Of a stretch of 64,000 nt of DNA, positions 44,449-55,767 are shown piece by piece. This DNA is from Tieghemiomyces parasiticus (taxonomy: Eukaryota > Kickxellomycota > Dimargaritomycetes > Dimargaritales > Dimargaritaceae): contig JANBPT010000008.1 in the NCBI GenBank assembly GCA_027575765.1, forward strand, positions 83,304-147,303. Direction: 5' to 3'. Positions within the stretch are counted from its first letter, which is position 1. Each line of letters opens with the position of its first letter. The notes below the pieces were generated by a model. It ran no database searches, was not told the DNA's origin, and worked only from the letters and a program-made list of their open reading frames with translations. The position numbers and the translations under genes were made by a program.

Positions 44449-45516
44449 CTAGAACTCGAAAGTATCGTACATGTCCTCCATTTCTTGGTCTTTGGAGGTC
44501 CACCAATCGTCGGGCATTTGCGGGCGAGCCTGCACGGCGAGGGTAAGTACGGCAAAGGGGCTGTTCAGCCGTCCCACCTCGTTCATTATCTGATCGCAAG
44601 GGTCTTTGGCAAAGTCAAAGATGACATCGCCCTGCATGACATTGGTGGTTGGGTTGAGGTAGTAAGCCAGGAGTTGATAGGGCACCGTTGTACTCGCCGC
44701 CCCGGCGCTATCATACTTTTTTAGGACATCCTCGACGGCCCGTTCGGCGTCGTAGTAGGCCACTGAAGGCGTGTCTACGAAGATTTCTAAGGCTTGGTAG
44801 TAAGCCAAGGTCATGGACGGCATCATGTTGCCCACGGGATCGGCACTCGGCGGAGGTCCCCCGTGCGCGATTGCTAACCTGCCCTGGATCGACTTGCATA
44901 GTCCATTAACAGGCGAGAGGCCAAGGGGCGGAGCTCCGAAGAAGACGTCTGATTGATTTGGCGGCGTGGCTGTGTGCGGCATTGCGGGTACGAAGAAGGC
45001 CCAGCTGGGCGTGGCACACTCAGCACTGGGTGTCGCAAGCGCAGGGGCGTTGAGGTCCTGTGCACGGGGTAGGCTGTTGGAGTAGTCCACAGGTGAGCCT
45101 TCAACGCCGACGGCGGTGTTGGTATAAGTACCCCCTAGGCCATCCAGGCTTGGGACGTTCGATGGATTATCCATAATATATTTAATCAGCTGCTCATACT
45201 CGAGGAGTAACTGTAGGTCCACACCCTCGGGAATCGCATTTTGTGCGCTATTCAGATTGAGACCACAGGCCAAGCTCGGCGGTAGATTGGGCGAACTCGC
45301 CAAGTCGATTGAGCTCGGTCCAAGCGGCGTTTCACCCGGTGGGGACCGGAGGTTGTCGTGGGTACTCTGATCCACGCTATTGCCGAATGGTATGGGTTCC
45401 TTCAAGGTTTGCGCGTATTGCGCCGCATAAGCTGGGTTTGTTGTAGCTTGAGATGTTCCGATGCTCAGTAGGCAGAGCAGGCCCAAAGATGTGCCCACCG
45501 TGACTGGGGAGGGCAT
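44449..45516 (-). CDS. Secreted orphan protein A
   Basis: A 355-residue ORF with a clear signal peptide: MPSPVTVGTSLGLLCLLSIG then TSQA, cleavage near residue 24. The mature part has no transmembrane helix and four cysteines (in LACGL, AECAT, GLCKS, DPCDQ), enough for two disulfides. An N-terminal Pro/Ser-rich stretch (40-90) precedes a helical part containing DLQLLLEYEQLIKYIM. A more ordered C-terminal half has LAYYQALEIFVDTPSVAYYD, ERAVEDVLKKYD and YQLLAYYLNP. It ends with an acidic DWWTSKDQEMEDMYDTFEF-like tail. I know no family that matches. Size, secretion and a good TATA box fit a secreted effector or cell-wall protein, which is only an inference. It may pair with secreted orphan B, 2 kb away and divergent. 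Confidence 0.7.
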   Translation of the reverse strand: MPSPVTVGTSLGLLCLLSIGTSQATTNPAYAAQYAQTLKEPIPFGNSVDQSTHDNLRSPPGETPLGPSSIDLASSPNLPPSLACGLNLNSAQNAIPEGVDLQLLLEYEQLIKYIMDNPSNVPSLDGLGGTYTNTAVGVEGSPVDYSNSLPRAQDLNAPALATPSAECATPSWAFFVPAMPHTATPPNQSDVFFGAPPLGLSPVNGLCKSIQGRLAIAHGGPPPSADPVGNMMPSMTLAYYQALEIFVDTPSVAYYDAERAVEDVLKKYDSAGAASTTVPYQLLAYYLNPTTNVMQGDVIFDFAKDPCDQIMNEVGRLNSPFAVLTLAVQARPQMPDDWWTSKDQEMEDMYDTFEF

Positions 45517-45694
45517 AGTTGGCAGATGGAGGACGTGGTCTGTTGGGAACAGACGGTGTATAGGGAAGAGGAGGTGAAGGGGGGAGGAAAGTTGTGGCAG
45601 TCGTCCGATTGAAGACGTAAGGGGTATGCACAGTTAATTTGGGGAAAATCGATAGTATAAAGTCTAGAAGTGAAGGTCAGGTTGCTCAGCTGTT

Positions 45695-45700
45695 TATATC
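45695..45700 (-). promoter_or_regulatory. TATA box of secreted orphan A
   Basis: TTTATA on the plus strand gives TATAAA on the minus strand (context GATATAAAC), 180 bp before the start codon of secreted orphan A. Confidence 0.6.
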
Positions 45701-47341
45701 CATCGAAGAGGTATAATGGCGAACAAGGCCGGGCGAGGGAAGGGCGGGGAGAGTGCCGCTCCCTCCTCTTTGCTTCAAGGGTAAAGTCGAATCAACGTAG
45801 AGAAAACTTTTCGGTGACTGAGGAACAGGGCAGCGCGCGGTACGCGTACGGAGGACGAGACAAAAGCAAGCAAAAAAACGATAATTCGCAGTGCGAAAAA
45901 AAGGGATCCAAAACCCTATAACGGTACCGTTGTCGGAGCCGCTGGTGCGTTGAACGGTCCCCGCGCCAGAGGACAGACCTGTAGTGGCTGCCTGTGCGCA
46001 GGGTCCTTCTTTTATCGTCTTTCATCGCACTAATGGGGAGTGATAGACGCGGGGACCGGTTCCGTGGAGGACTTTGGGCGAGGAGACTGGGGGGTTGCTC
46101 GCTAGATGATAATTACTATTGCCCCATTCGGATCCCTCGCTAGGCCATTGGTGGTCAGCGAAAGTCGGGGCGAGGTCGATAAAGGTCGATACGAAGGTGG
46201 GATGGGGTGGAACCATCGCCTCCACTCTCGGAGGCGGGCGGCGGGCGCATGGTACAACGATGTAGTGGAAAGCTACGTCGTCTATTCATCGACTTACACG
46301 ATAAACGACTATCCGTATAGCTCTAACGGAGCAGGCTACCGGTGGGCGCTTCGCCAGAGGTCCTGGCGTCTGTAATGCATCCAAAAGACTCCGCGTGCTA
46401 ACGTCGTAATGCTGGATATCGGCGCTAACAACAAAGGCAGTGTACCTTTAAATTTCCCGGGGCAAGTGGGTTGGCTCTACTCGCATGACGAGTTGACCAA
46501 CCGTGTCTTGACGAACAGAGCCGGCGTAGTGGGTATTGTAAAGTTTATTGTGGCACTTCTCCAGGCTAACGGTGGCGACTTCTGGCCCTATACCTGGGTA
46601 CCGAGTACAGTTATCTTCTTCACTTCCTCTCCGCTAGGACTCTGGAAATGATCTAAGGTGGAAGAGCTCTTACCGGTAATCCGTTACTATACCAGGCCAT
46701 GTGCTGAGTTTGGTCACGGCATATGCCCAACATCGTGATTTACCAAGTTTATATCTACAACGCCGGCTACCCATAGTTATGGGCCGCCGGCCGTGTAGGC
46801 GTAGTAAAGGAAGAGGGGTCTCGACATAACCACCTTCCCTTTTGGCAGGGTCTCGATCCCCCACCACTTTTCTTCCCACCGGCGCCTTTCAATCGGACCC
46901 TTGGCCCCGCGTTGAATCCAGAATTATGGAACGGGCCCTCTTCCTTCTCTCTCCCTCCATCTCGTGACGACGTTTGGTCTGTAGCCCTACCACTGATACG
47001 TTGCCTTCCGCCCTCCATAACGACGGTCGACCTTCTCCAAGTGTGCTCTCCACCACCAGCTGTACTCAAGGCCCCCGGCTGCCCTATCCCCTGTATCACC
47101 AGCGCTGGCGGAATGGGGAGGTCACGGGAGGTACCGAACGTTCTCCTTGTGTAAGCCTTCGAATACCCTTTCCTTTTCCGAGCAACCGTACTGCGTTCCA
47201 ATTATACAAACAGAAGCAGGGGGGTGGGTAAAAAAATACGTCGTGATGGTCGATATTGTCGCCAATAGTATAATTTCGACGATGGCTCTCTTTTCGATTG
47301 AACCGGCCACCCTTCCGATACTGACCGCCTTTTCCAAAGGA

Positions 47342-47348
47342 TATATAA
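47342..47348 (+). promoter_or_regulatory. TATA box of secreted orphan B
   Basis: TATATAA lies on the plus strand, about 200 bp upstream of the start codon of secreted orphan B. Confidence 0.6.
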
Positions 47349-47549
47349 CTAGTGCCGCCCGCTCTTTCGTCCAGCGTTTCCACCTCATAATTGTTATATT
47401 ACCTGCTCGCCCTCGATATATCTTTGACCTCCTGCCGAATTGTTTCTTTCCACGATCTCACTGCAGTTGCTGGATGAACCAACTTCGCTTCCTATTTTTT
47501 TTATTATCGAGCCTACCTACTCTACTCGCGCCCAACTCGTCTATCTAAT

Positions 47550-48416
47550 ATGACTGTCACCGTCCTCCGTCTTACCCTTCTCGCTGTCATTCTTGGCGTT
47601 CTGAACCGGGCCCAGCCGACGGGCACTCTCAGCACCGGTGGTGTCACCGGCTTTAAACGACCGAACCCCGATCTCCCTCTGCAGGCTTTCCTAACCCTGA
47701 ATGACAACCCTTACAAGAGACCCAATCTCCGAGCCAGCCCACTGGACGAGTACGACAGCTCCAAGCCACCGTCTGATGTACTAAAGGAGGCGCCTAATCG
47801 TTCCTCTGACTGGTATTCCGACATTGACGACCATCCCTTCGGGCAGTTCCTGGTCGAGGAGCCCCTGTCATCTCAGCCACCACCGTCCGAGCACGACAGC
47901 CCATCCGCGATGGAGTATATTAGTCAGGTTAAAGCCCAGCAATTGACCAACACTTATGGCCTAAATACGGGCCTTTCGCTCGGCGAAGCATACCGTGAAT
48001 CTCTGTTAAATAGGTACCAACAGAGCTTCAGCGACCTCCTAACACAGTGCGATAAGCTTAAGCGCGACCTATATAGTGAATACGGGACCTCCAATGCACG
48101 CACTCATATGCCTGCATTTCAACCCACTGACGACAAGACCTCAAAGATTCGCTCGGCAATCAACGATTTAAGTCAGTTAGATCGGCAGAAGCAAATCGAA
48201 CAGAGTCTGAAAATTGTAAAGTCTGAACTCGTATCACTGGTGAACGGCTCTAAACTTGTACTGCTGTTACCGGCTCCAACGAGTACAGCGGGCCTGCTGA
48301 ACCCCATCTGGCCGTACAGTAAGGTCAACGGCGAGTATCAACTGCAGTGCGACGTACTGGTGAAGAATCTAAGTCGTCTGGATACGAGCGTTTACCCCTC
48401 GGTTGTAGAGAGCTAG
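47550..48416 (+). CDS. Secreted orphan protein B
   Basis: A 288-residue ORF starting with a signal peptide (MTVTVLRLTLLAVILGVL, cleavage near NRAQ, residue 21-22). The mature N-terminus (25-120) is Pro/Ser/Asp-rich and looks disordered (NPDLPLQAFL, PNLRASPLDEYDSS). The second half is helical: MEYISQVKAQQL, SLLNRYQQSFSDLLTQCDKL, IEQSLKIVKSELVSLVNGS. Two cysteines remain after cleavage, one disulfide at most. No transmembrane segment or GPI signal is present. I recognise no family. The layout (signal peptide, disordered linker, helical C-terminal domain) is common in secreted effectors of biotrophic microbes, a structural analogy only. Codon usage is less GC-biased than in the housekeeping genes nearby. 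Confidence 0.65.
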   Translation: MTVTVLRLTLLAVILGVLNRAQPTGTLSTGGVTGFKRPNPDLPLQAFLTLNDNPYKRPNLRASPLDEYDSSKPPSDVLKEAPNRSSDWYSDIDDHPFGQFLVEEPLSSQPPPSEHDSPSAMEYISQVKAQQLTNTYGLNTGLSLGEAYRESLLNRYQQSFSDLLTQCDKLKRDLYSEYGTSNARTHMPAFQPTDDKTSKIRSAINDLSQLDRQKQIEQSLKIVKSELVSLVNGSKLVLLLPAPTSTAGLLNPIWPYSKVNGEYQLQCDVLVKNLSRLDTSVYPSVVES

Positions 48417-49054
48417 AGTTATTATCAAGTGACCCAGACACCGGACCATACCTCATATTGGCGTGATCGAAATGGATTCTCCAATGCGTCTCCCCCAAAA
48501 AAAGCCTTGCCCACGTGTGTCTATTATTATCCCTGTTTTTGCCAACGTTTGCAGCGCGTCTGTCCGAAGTTCCAAACGACATTTTAGTCGTCCGCTATGA
48601 CCACAACCACCACGCAGCCAGGGGTATAGCTTTTCCGGACACTTGTTTTTACCGCTTCCGTTCTTCATGTTAGGTAATCTGTTCCGGCACCGGAACTTGT
48701 GCCTTTAAGTGTGGTGCCCTAAGCTACTGATCCGATTAGTTGTTGCACCTCCAACAATTTTCCTTCTATCTAAGCTTCTTTCTTCCTCCCTTTAGTCTCT
48801 TCTCGTATTCGATATTCCGTCATGGCGATGCCAACCTTCCTGATCTGCTAGTCGGCGTCTCCTCTCCGACAGGCACCACCGCCTCTCGCCGCTTAGGGCT
48901 TCCCTTCCATCAGCCTCCTTCTTCTTGACTGGTGTAGTAGCTTAGTAGCTGCCTTCCTACTCGCCTAGGCGCTAGCCCCGCCTCGCACTATCGTCCGTGG
49001 GTTCGCTCCTAACCCAAGCTGTAGCCATTACGAAGGATGTCGGCCATCCTCCAA

Positions 49055-49062
49055 TATATAAG
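49055..49062 (+). promoter_or_regulatory. Orphan TATA box
   Basis: TATATAAG lies in a CCAAT-like context (CCTCCAATATATAAG) with a C/T-rich stretch downstream, but no plausible ATG ORF follows within several hundred bases. It could drive a non-coding RNA or be the relic of a lost gene. Confidence 0.35.
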
Positions 49063-51717
49063 ACCCTCTGGGCCGCTACTCAATAAACGATAGCTTATCA
49101 CCCGTCACCAGTTTTCATCATTAGTCATTCCACTCTGTCGTAAGTCATTTCAGTTTATTAGACTTTCGTTTGTCAGGCCGTAGCTTTAGATTCCTCTAGG
49201 GTAATTTTCCCTACGACAAATCGAATCGACCGCGTTACAGACCAAACGTGCGGCCACTAGAGGGATTGAGTTGTTCGCGGTCAAACAGGAAGAAATTCGG
49301 TGTACCAGGTAGATACATTTCGGGGTATCACCAAGGCAGGTAAGGGCCGCTGTTCGTATCGATAAAGAATAGCACGGAGGCGGCTCGAATCACCAGGCCC
49401 TGTGTTCAGATTTTAGAGAGCTCCCTTTTGTGCCCTCGCCATACCTTTACCGCAAGAGCACTGTATCTAGGACCGCTAGGTGGCGCTAAATAATCCGGCT
49501 GTCAGGTGAAAGTCTAAAAGCGAGCAGGGCCATGTGAGAAGAGATATGGGATACGTGGGTATACCTCCCCCCTTACAACGAGTGTATACTTTGAATATTT
49601 CGCCGATCTACCGGGTTTCAGGAGGGATGAGAAAGAATGGACAAATGCACGCTGTAACTGGTTCTTGAACGGGTTACTGAGCCCCGAACAGAGTAATGTG
49701 GCCGCTAGAGTCCCTATAAGAGGCTGCATAAGGCTACAATTGAGTTCAGCATGGCAACCTCACCGCCCGCCCCTTTGGTCCACAGGTGGCGGTATCCAAA
49801 CGAGTAATATTAGTGTCCTAGGTTGAGTCAGCCTTAACCGAAAGTATGAGAGAATGGTGCCTAATCCGTAGCAAGAAGTGCCGAAACGGTCCAGGTCCGT
49901 AAAATAAAATAAAACCTCACCGTTGTGCCATACCCGGCCGAGAATAAAACGTCAGGAATACCGAGGGTGGCAATGGATCAAGATTCGCCATGTCCCTCAA
50001 CAGTGGTGTTTGTAAGCATCGAAACCCATGCAGCCTTTCCGTCCTTGAAAAGGGGACAGCCGGCTGAGCACATTACCCCTACATTGGCGCACAATATCGC
50101 CATATCCGTTGGTGAAGCGCTGCCTGCGTCTCGTTGGCCCAGCCGTGACATTCGTAACATCGGTTGCATAACTTTTCACGCTGGTTCGAGACAGTTTAGT
50201 CTTACCCGCATCTTCATCGTCCACCACAGCAATGATTCACCCAACAAGCACGAATGGTTTCAATGACCGCCAGCTCTTACGCACTTCCTAGATTCCCTTA
50301 TTGTCAACAAAGAAGAAACAGACAATGCTGTCGAGTTTTTCTGTCAAGGGGATGTCTGTTCCAGGTTAGAGCCACCGAGATGGTCAATCGGAGTGACGCA
50401 GTCCTCACTGGGTGATCGTTTGGTGACTCTACTACGGCTGAAGGAGGGGGAGTGAAAGGCGGGACACCGTATGGACTGGGCAGTAAGAGTGTGGGCCTGA
50501 ACTGCCAGATAGAGTTTGCACCACGAATACACCGGAGTGAATATACTGGCCAAATGGGCCAGGGACATGCTTACTAAACGTGAAAGCGTTTCGAATCTGT
50601 GAAGCTTGGAATGCGGCACGACTGTAGTGGCGAGCGTGGGCCGAAGATACAGACATTACAAGCAAGCAATACAGAGTGATCAAGGCAAACCTAGTCCCCA
50701 CCGTAATCCGTTCGCCCACACGCGGCTACGCTGTGCCTTTCCAACATTATTTACTGTCCAGGGCCGCGTTTATCATATGGCTGGCCTCATCCTCTGAATT
50801 AGAGCTACATGCTGGATGGACTGTGTTTCCTGAAACACGGATGCCGATACCACTACCACTGGGGCCACCAGGGTGGACTTCTCTGCAGGTGTTTCACCCA
50901 GCAATTGGGCTAGATTCTACTTATGTAGAAAAACGATCAGAGCCCTATGCAGGACAACATAATCAGGATACGATGGTGTGGCAGAGAGTGACGGTACTAT
51001 TCCACCCAACAGGCTTAGGAAGTCCCGGCGAAAAATCGTAACGAAATTGATCCGGTAGTCAAGCTAATGCCTTGCTACTACCTCATTGCTAGACCCAGAC
51101 GAACCTCGCGAGGCGGTAGACGACCTTCACGGTACATATCGGCCAGGCAGTTCGCTATTCCTATGATAGGTGAGGAGGACCGTACTGATCTAAACCTTTC
51201 TCTCCTGGAAGAACCGCCCGACTGTTTTTGGAGAAATGTAAAATACCATGTTTAACTAGCACCCCCACCTTCGGGATCAGGATATACTGGTAATTGGGTG
51301 GGGTGTAAACCGTAGCTACAAACGGGAGAGCGCGATCCACGACAAATAGGGACGTGAGAGTTTAGAAGTATGAATATCGCGGCCCTTCATACTGGTCAAG
51401 CAAGGTGGGATGGATGATGACACTTCTGCCTAAGAAAGCGGCATTGTCACAGGTATAACCGTGTAGGTTTAGAGTGTTCGTAGGAGTTAAATGATTGGTA
51501 GAAAGACCAAATCAAGCCGATACAACGAAGGCCACCTTGGGTATAGATGCCTTCACTACATAGTACTTACTTCAATCAAAGTTGTACTACCTGGTCAGTA
51601 CGCAGGCAGCCGCGTCAATTCCTAATCAGGAAGCTAGCCAAAGGGGAAGGGGCGTGGGGTGCTGGGCAGGACGGTAGGCAAGGCTCTTGACTTCGCACTG
51701 TCCTCTTCCCCGCCATC

Positions 51718-51725
51718 TATATAAA
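51718..51725 (+). promoter_or_regulatory. TATA box before a small Cys-rich ORF
   Basis: TATATAAA lies on the plus strand 145 bp before a 28-codon ORF at 51870. Two AGGGG motifs, the yeast stress-response core, lie just upstream at about 51640-51652. The intervening leader is CA/CT-rich, as in active promoters. Confidence 0.5.
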
Positions 51726-51869
51726 CCCCACCGTGCCTCACCCTTCTGGAGTCAGTATCCACAAGCATCCCGCCTCACATCACCACCACCACCATCCGCC
51801 ATCCCCAGCGCATCCGTGTGCTCGCCATTAAAGGACACCACTCGCCGCTCACTTCCACACTCACCCATC

Positions 51870-51956
51870 ATGCAGTCCCTCGCTTCCCTCGTCAACTACC
51901 GCGAGTGCCCGTGCGCCCAATGCTCAAACTCAGGGTCCAACCTGGCCTCGTGCTAG
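51870..51956 (+). CDS. Possible small Cys-rich (metallothionein-like) peptide
   Basis: A 28-codon ORF: an N-terminal MQSLASLVNYRE stretch, then CPCAQC, a Ser/Asn-rich spacer and a terminal Cys. The four cysteines in the last 16 residues (C-x-C-x2-C, then C28) resemble short fungal metallothioneins, which chelate copper. Support comes mostly from the promoter: a TATA box, stress-type AGGGG sites and a pyrimidine/A-rich leader with an ATG after CCATC. Against it are the small size, too few cysteines for a standard copper cluster, and the chance that it is only the first exon of a spliced gene. No GTAAGT donor is visible within it. Treat as tentative. Confidence 0.3.
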   Translation: MQSLASLVNYRECPCAQCSNSGSNLASC

Positions 51957-54213
51957 GGATTTCGGGCGGCCCGCTTCAAGCTTGGGCTCGGGCTGGTGGC
52001 TCAATCTTTGGCCAACACAGACCCCCCCCTTCCGGGTTCTCCAGACTACGCGTTCTACCCACCATCATACGAAACGCACCCCGCTCCGCTTGCATCAGAC
52101 ATTGATCCGTTGAACGGATCACGTACCTCAGAAAAAACGATCTTCTCTTGTGGCCCAGTAGGCTCAATTCAAATACACTGCACTATATATGCCGGCCCGT
52201 AGCCCAAGATCCCTTACATAAGAGGAATATATTAAGGGATAGAAGGTTATCGTAGGTGAAACGCTCTTGGGAAACAAAAAACGTTAACTAGCCGAACAGT
52301 TAATAAACACTAAAGCCTTACTAAAGCGTACGTTAGATTAGAACTTGTGTGTTGGGTGCTATCTCTGCCGTGTAATGATGAGTGATCAGAGAGTTCATTA
52401 TACTTGCAGGATGACCAATGCCATCCGTAGTTGGCTACTCGGTCAGACTATTAAGGGTCCAGGTCGACAGCACGAGGCGGAGCCAAGCGCCCAAACAAAA
52501 TAGGGAGAGCGCGAAGCTGTTGTTGAATCTGTGGAAAGATCGATTGACGGGAAGCCTTAAAAAGGATATGAAAGCGGAGGCACCTTTCGAGGAAGGCAAC
52601 ATCCAACATACCAGTAAGGCTGAAAGATGTGTCTCTGTAACAGGGAAGGGAGGGACGGAACTAAGTAAATTATGGAAATTTAAGGCGGAACTGTCACAAC
52701 TGATCGGATCAATGGTTAACAGCGTGTTAATAGTGCGTAGCTGCCATATTTTTAGCAGGGGAAGTAGAGAGGTATTGGGGAGGAGAGTGCCGCGCTTAGA
52801 ATCCGATTTGGTCACCGGACAACTCGAATTGGACTTGCTTACTGGTGCTGGCGGTGGTCTACTTAATATTAGTATCAAGAAAGTATAGTACATTAACTTC
52901 CTCCATTACCGGCCAGCCTCAGACTAGTATACCAACCTAGGGTCACTAAATAAAACACGCAGTAGGCACGACATACCCTCTGCCGACAACATCGAACAAA
53001 CCCGGCCAGTAAATTCACAAGGTTGCATATGGCAATATATGACGAGGTCTGATAGATACTTTTATTAAATAAATATATTTATGACCTACCTTGGCCGTCC
53101 TCCTCACTGCCGGCCGTCCCATGAGTCAGATAGGACGCTGGTCCGGGCCTCGTCAACCAGTCTAGCGTGGCGTGTTTATAATCGACTGGGGGCCCGCGTA
53201 GGAGCTTATATTGCTGGGAGCATCCTACCCTACTGCATGTTCGTCTCCACACTCCCCCTCTAACCAGACGTGGTATTTCGAGGTTTAATAGCCCCTGTCT
53301 CCACGCCAATCAAATGAGTACGCCCCCGCTCTGCCGTGTGTATTTTTAGTTAGTAAAGACTGCCCCACTTGACCTCCTTTACATGGATTAAAGCCTCCAG
53401 TGGCAAGTAAAGTAAAGAACCTTCTGCATTCCTAGTGGGAAGTGAAGGAGGGGATGAGTTGATCCATAAGACCCGGCGTGGTGTGCTAGCCATTCGGCTG
53501 CGAACCAGCCAATCCAATCCCAAGTGCTGGAGTAACCCAGCGGCCAATCCCCTAGCTGCGGGAAAGGTGTCCGAGCCCCGGTATTAAGGCCACCCGCGCT
53601 TTGCTTCGGCTTACAAGAAAGGTGGTGTGAGTGGTCAACTTGGAATCGTGTTCTTGGCCTATGCACAGCCCAGTATCAATGGTCACCTTTGCAGTCGTGG
53701 TCCGCGGGCACTTGATTCTTTTTGGGCGCGTCGTAGACGAGCCGGTAGTGTTGGTGAGGGCCTACTGGGGAAGAAGGGGAGCTTCCCCCACGAGCGAGCT
53801 GGTGTGACGGGCCGACGGGGGGGGGTGTACGAACAGACCCAACCGAAACACAACAATGGCCTGATGGATTCTGCATGGTAGGCACTCTGGCCTCCCCCTC
53901 CCCTCCCCCTGCCAATCAACTCTATTCCGGACCGGTGAGTAGGACCATGCGCCGACACCCGGTCCCGTTTCCGTTTCCGTCCGCCCCCTCCCCTCTTGTC
54001 CTTCTCCGCACTCTCTAGAGCTTGGCACTCCGGTAGCCTGCCCTGCTGAGCCTCAAGCCTACGAGGGCGCTGCCTCTTAAATATCGAATTGACACCCGAC
54101 CGTTTATTCCAGGGAACATAGGTTTTTTATTATTACTGGCCCCGTCCTTGCTCTCTTGAAGCCTATTCTTTCCCCGGCCGCCCCTTTTACACACGTCCAC
54201 TTTGAGTGCCGCC
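51957..54213. other. Gene-poor region before the desaturase
   Basis: About 2.3 kb. At 52418-52893 both strands are open for about 150 codons, with no domain on either; one may be decayed coding sequence. AT-rich DNA lies near 53040-53080. The last 300 bp is the desaturase leader, without a clear TATA box. No RNA gene was recognised. Confidence 0.4.
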
Positions 54214-55767
54214 ATGTCCGTCATCCCCCACAGCGAGTTCCTCCGCCGAATCCAGGGCGGGGAGGCCCTGTTCATTTTCGATGGCCGGGTGTACAAGGTG
54301 GACAAGTTTATGCACCAGCACCCTGGGGGCCGCTTAGCCATCTGGCACATGATCGGCCGCGACGCTACCTCCGAGATTCGCGTGATGCATCCGGACTCGG
54401 TCATCACGCACAAGATGCCCCGCTACTGTCAGGGCGAGTACCTGCCGGAGGATATGGCGTCCGAGACGGCCTGTGAATCCGACGAGGGCGTCCAGGGCCT
54501 TAACAACTCACCGCTCAAGCCCCCCGTGAGCACCGTAGGACCGGGGTTTACCCAGCCAGGGAGCAACCATGCGTACAACCAGTGCCTCCCGAGCCACGAC
54601 TCCCTACCTGAGGTCCAGGACCTCACCACACGGACGGTCAACCGGTCGGTCGCCCACGCTGCTCGTGAGGTGGAATACGAAACCCTACCAGTGGACTATG
54701 AGGCTGTGGAGAAGGACTTCCAGGTCCTTCAAGCCGAGATCCTGGCCCGTGGGCTGCACCAGACGCGCTACAGCTGCTACGGCCGAGAGGCCATCCGGTA
54801 CTTCCTATTCTTGGCCGGGATGCTGGGCTTGTCCTTGTACGGGCCCGTGCACTGGCTCAACTACACGCTGAGCGCTGTGTGCACTGGTCTCCTATGGCAG
54901 CAGCTGGCCTTGTGCGTTCACGACCTGGGCCACAATGGGGTGACCCATGATCTCTTCTGGGATGGGCTGATCGGCGTGATTCTGGCCGATTTCGTCGGCG
55001 GGCTCAGCGTGGGCTGGTGGAAGAAGAACCATAACGTGCACCACATTGTAACCAACGACGCCGAGCACGACCCGGATATCCAGCACCTGCCCTTCTTCGC
55101 CGTAACCACCAAACTATTCCGTGACCTGCGGTCTAGCTATTACGGTCGCGTCCTGCGGTTCGACGCCGTGGCTGCCCTCTTGATCCCCGTGCAGCATCTC
55201 CTCTACATTCCCATCCTGTGTTTTGGCCGCTTCAATCTTTACTTCCTCTCCGTCAGCCACCTCCTTACGGCCGATTTTGCGCCCTGGCGCTGGTTGGAAC
55301 TCACGGGGATCGCCTGTTTCTGGGCATGGTATGGTACGTTTCTGACGGCCTTTCCGACGTGGCAGTGGGCTCTGTTCCACTTTGTGCTCTCCCACATGGT
55401 CACCGTGATTTTGCATCTCCAAATCACCCTATCACACTTTGGTATGTCGACCACCTGCCCGGACCCCGACCGCGAGTGCTTCGCCGCGCGGCAGTTGCGT
55501 ACCACCATGGACATTGATTGCCCCGAGTGGTTCGACTGGTTCCACGGCGGCTTGCAGTACCAGGTTGAACACCACCTCTTCCCGCGCCTACCTCGCCATA
55601 ACCTTCGCGCCGCCCAGCCCCTTGTCAAGGATTTCGCCGCCCGGCACCCTGGGCTCAAGTTTTACTCGTTCGGATTCACCCACGCGCTCGAGCTGGTTCT
55701 CGACAGTATGAAGTCGGTGGGTGAGCAGGTCCAAGACTGGCTGCAGACCCGGGCCAAGCTGATCTAG
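54214..55767 (+). CDS. SLD: Sphingolipid delta-8 desaturase, cytochrome b5 fusion
   Basis: A 517-residue single exon from the ATG of MSVIPHSEF; the TTG upstream is not the start. The N-terminal cytochrome b5 domain has the heme motif HPGG at 36-39. The membrane desaturase domain has three His boxes: HDLGH at 236-240, HNVHH at 273-277 and the fused-type QVEHH at 450-454 (Gln replacing the first His, typical of front-end desaturases). The stretch WWKKNHNVHHIVTN followed by EHDPDIQHLPFF is characteristic of fungal delta-8 sphingolipid desaturases, which introduce the 8(E) double bond of the long-chain base of glucosylceramide in the ER. A delta-6 acyl desaturase is the alternative, but this region favours the sphingolipid enzyme. 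A long linker (about 80-165) separates the two domains. It is convergent with the Argonaute gene. Confidence 0.9.
   Translation: MSVIPHSEFLRRIQGGEALFIFDGRVYKVDKFMHQHPGGRLAIWHMIGRDATSEIRVMHPDSVITHKMPRYCQGEYLPEDMASETACESDEGVQGLNNSPLKPPVSTVGPGFTQPGSNHAYNQCLPSHDSLPEVQDLTTRTVNRSVAHAAREVEYETLPVDYEAVEKDFQVLQAEILARGLHQTRYSCYGREAIRYFLFLAGMLGLSLYGPVHWLNYTLSAVCTGLLWQQLALCVHDLGHNGVTHDLFWDGLIGVILADFVGGLSVGWWKKNHNVHHIVTNDAEHDPDIQHLPFFAVTTKLFRDLRSSYYGRVLRFDAVAALLIPVQHLLYIPILCFGRFNLYFLSVSHLLTADFAPWRWLELTGIACFWAWYGTFLTAFPTWQWALFHFVLSHMVTVILHLQITLSHFGMSTTCPDPDRECFAARQLRTTMDIDCPEWFDWFHGGLQYQVEHHLFPRLPRHNLRAAQPLVKDFAARHPGLKFYSFGFTHALELVLDSMKSVGEQVQDWLQTRAKLI

Larger units (their letters stand above)
45517..47549. 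other. Divergent promoter region between two secreted orphans
   Basis: About 2.0 kb between two divergently transcribed genes for secreted proteins, each with its own TATA box (45695-45700 minus, 47342-47348 plus). Short ORFs in between (such as 46767-47201) show no domain. The shared interval could allow co-regulation. Confidence 0.55.
48417..51869. other. Gene-poor region with an orphan TATA box
   Basis: Almost 3.5 kb without a supported gene. A good TATA element (49055-49062) has no ATG-initiated ORF downstream. Short ORFs such as 49925-50266, 50676-51041 and 51067-51255 overlap one another on both strands, show no domain and mostly start at GTG or TTG. Composition is nearer 48-50% G+C than the coding regions. 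It may be decayed mobile DNA, but no element could be identified. Confidence 0.4.

Noticed and set aside
52418..52893. About 150-codon ORFs open on both strands
   Set aside because: Neither translation has a recognisable domain. The plus strand has no promoter and the minus reading is hydrophobic Ser/Leu-rich as expected for an antisense shadow.
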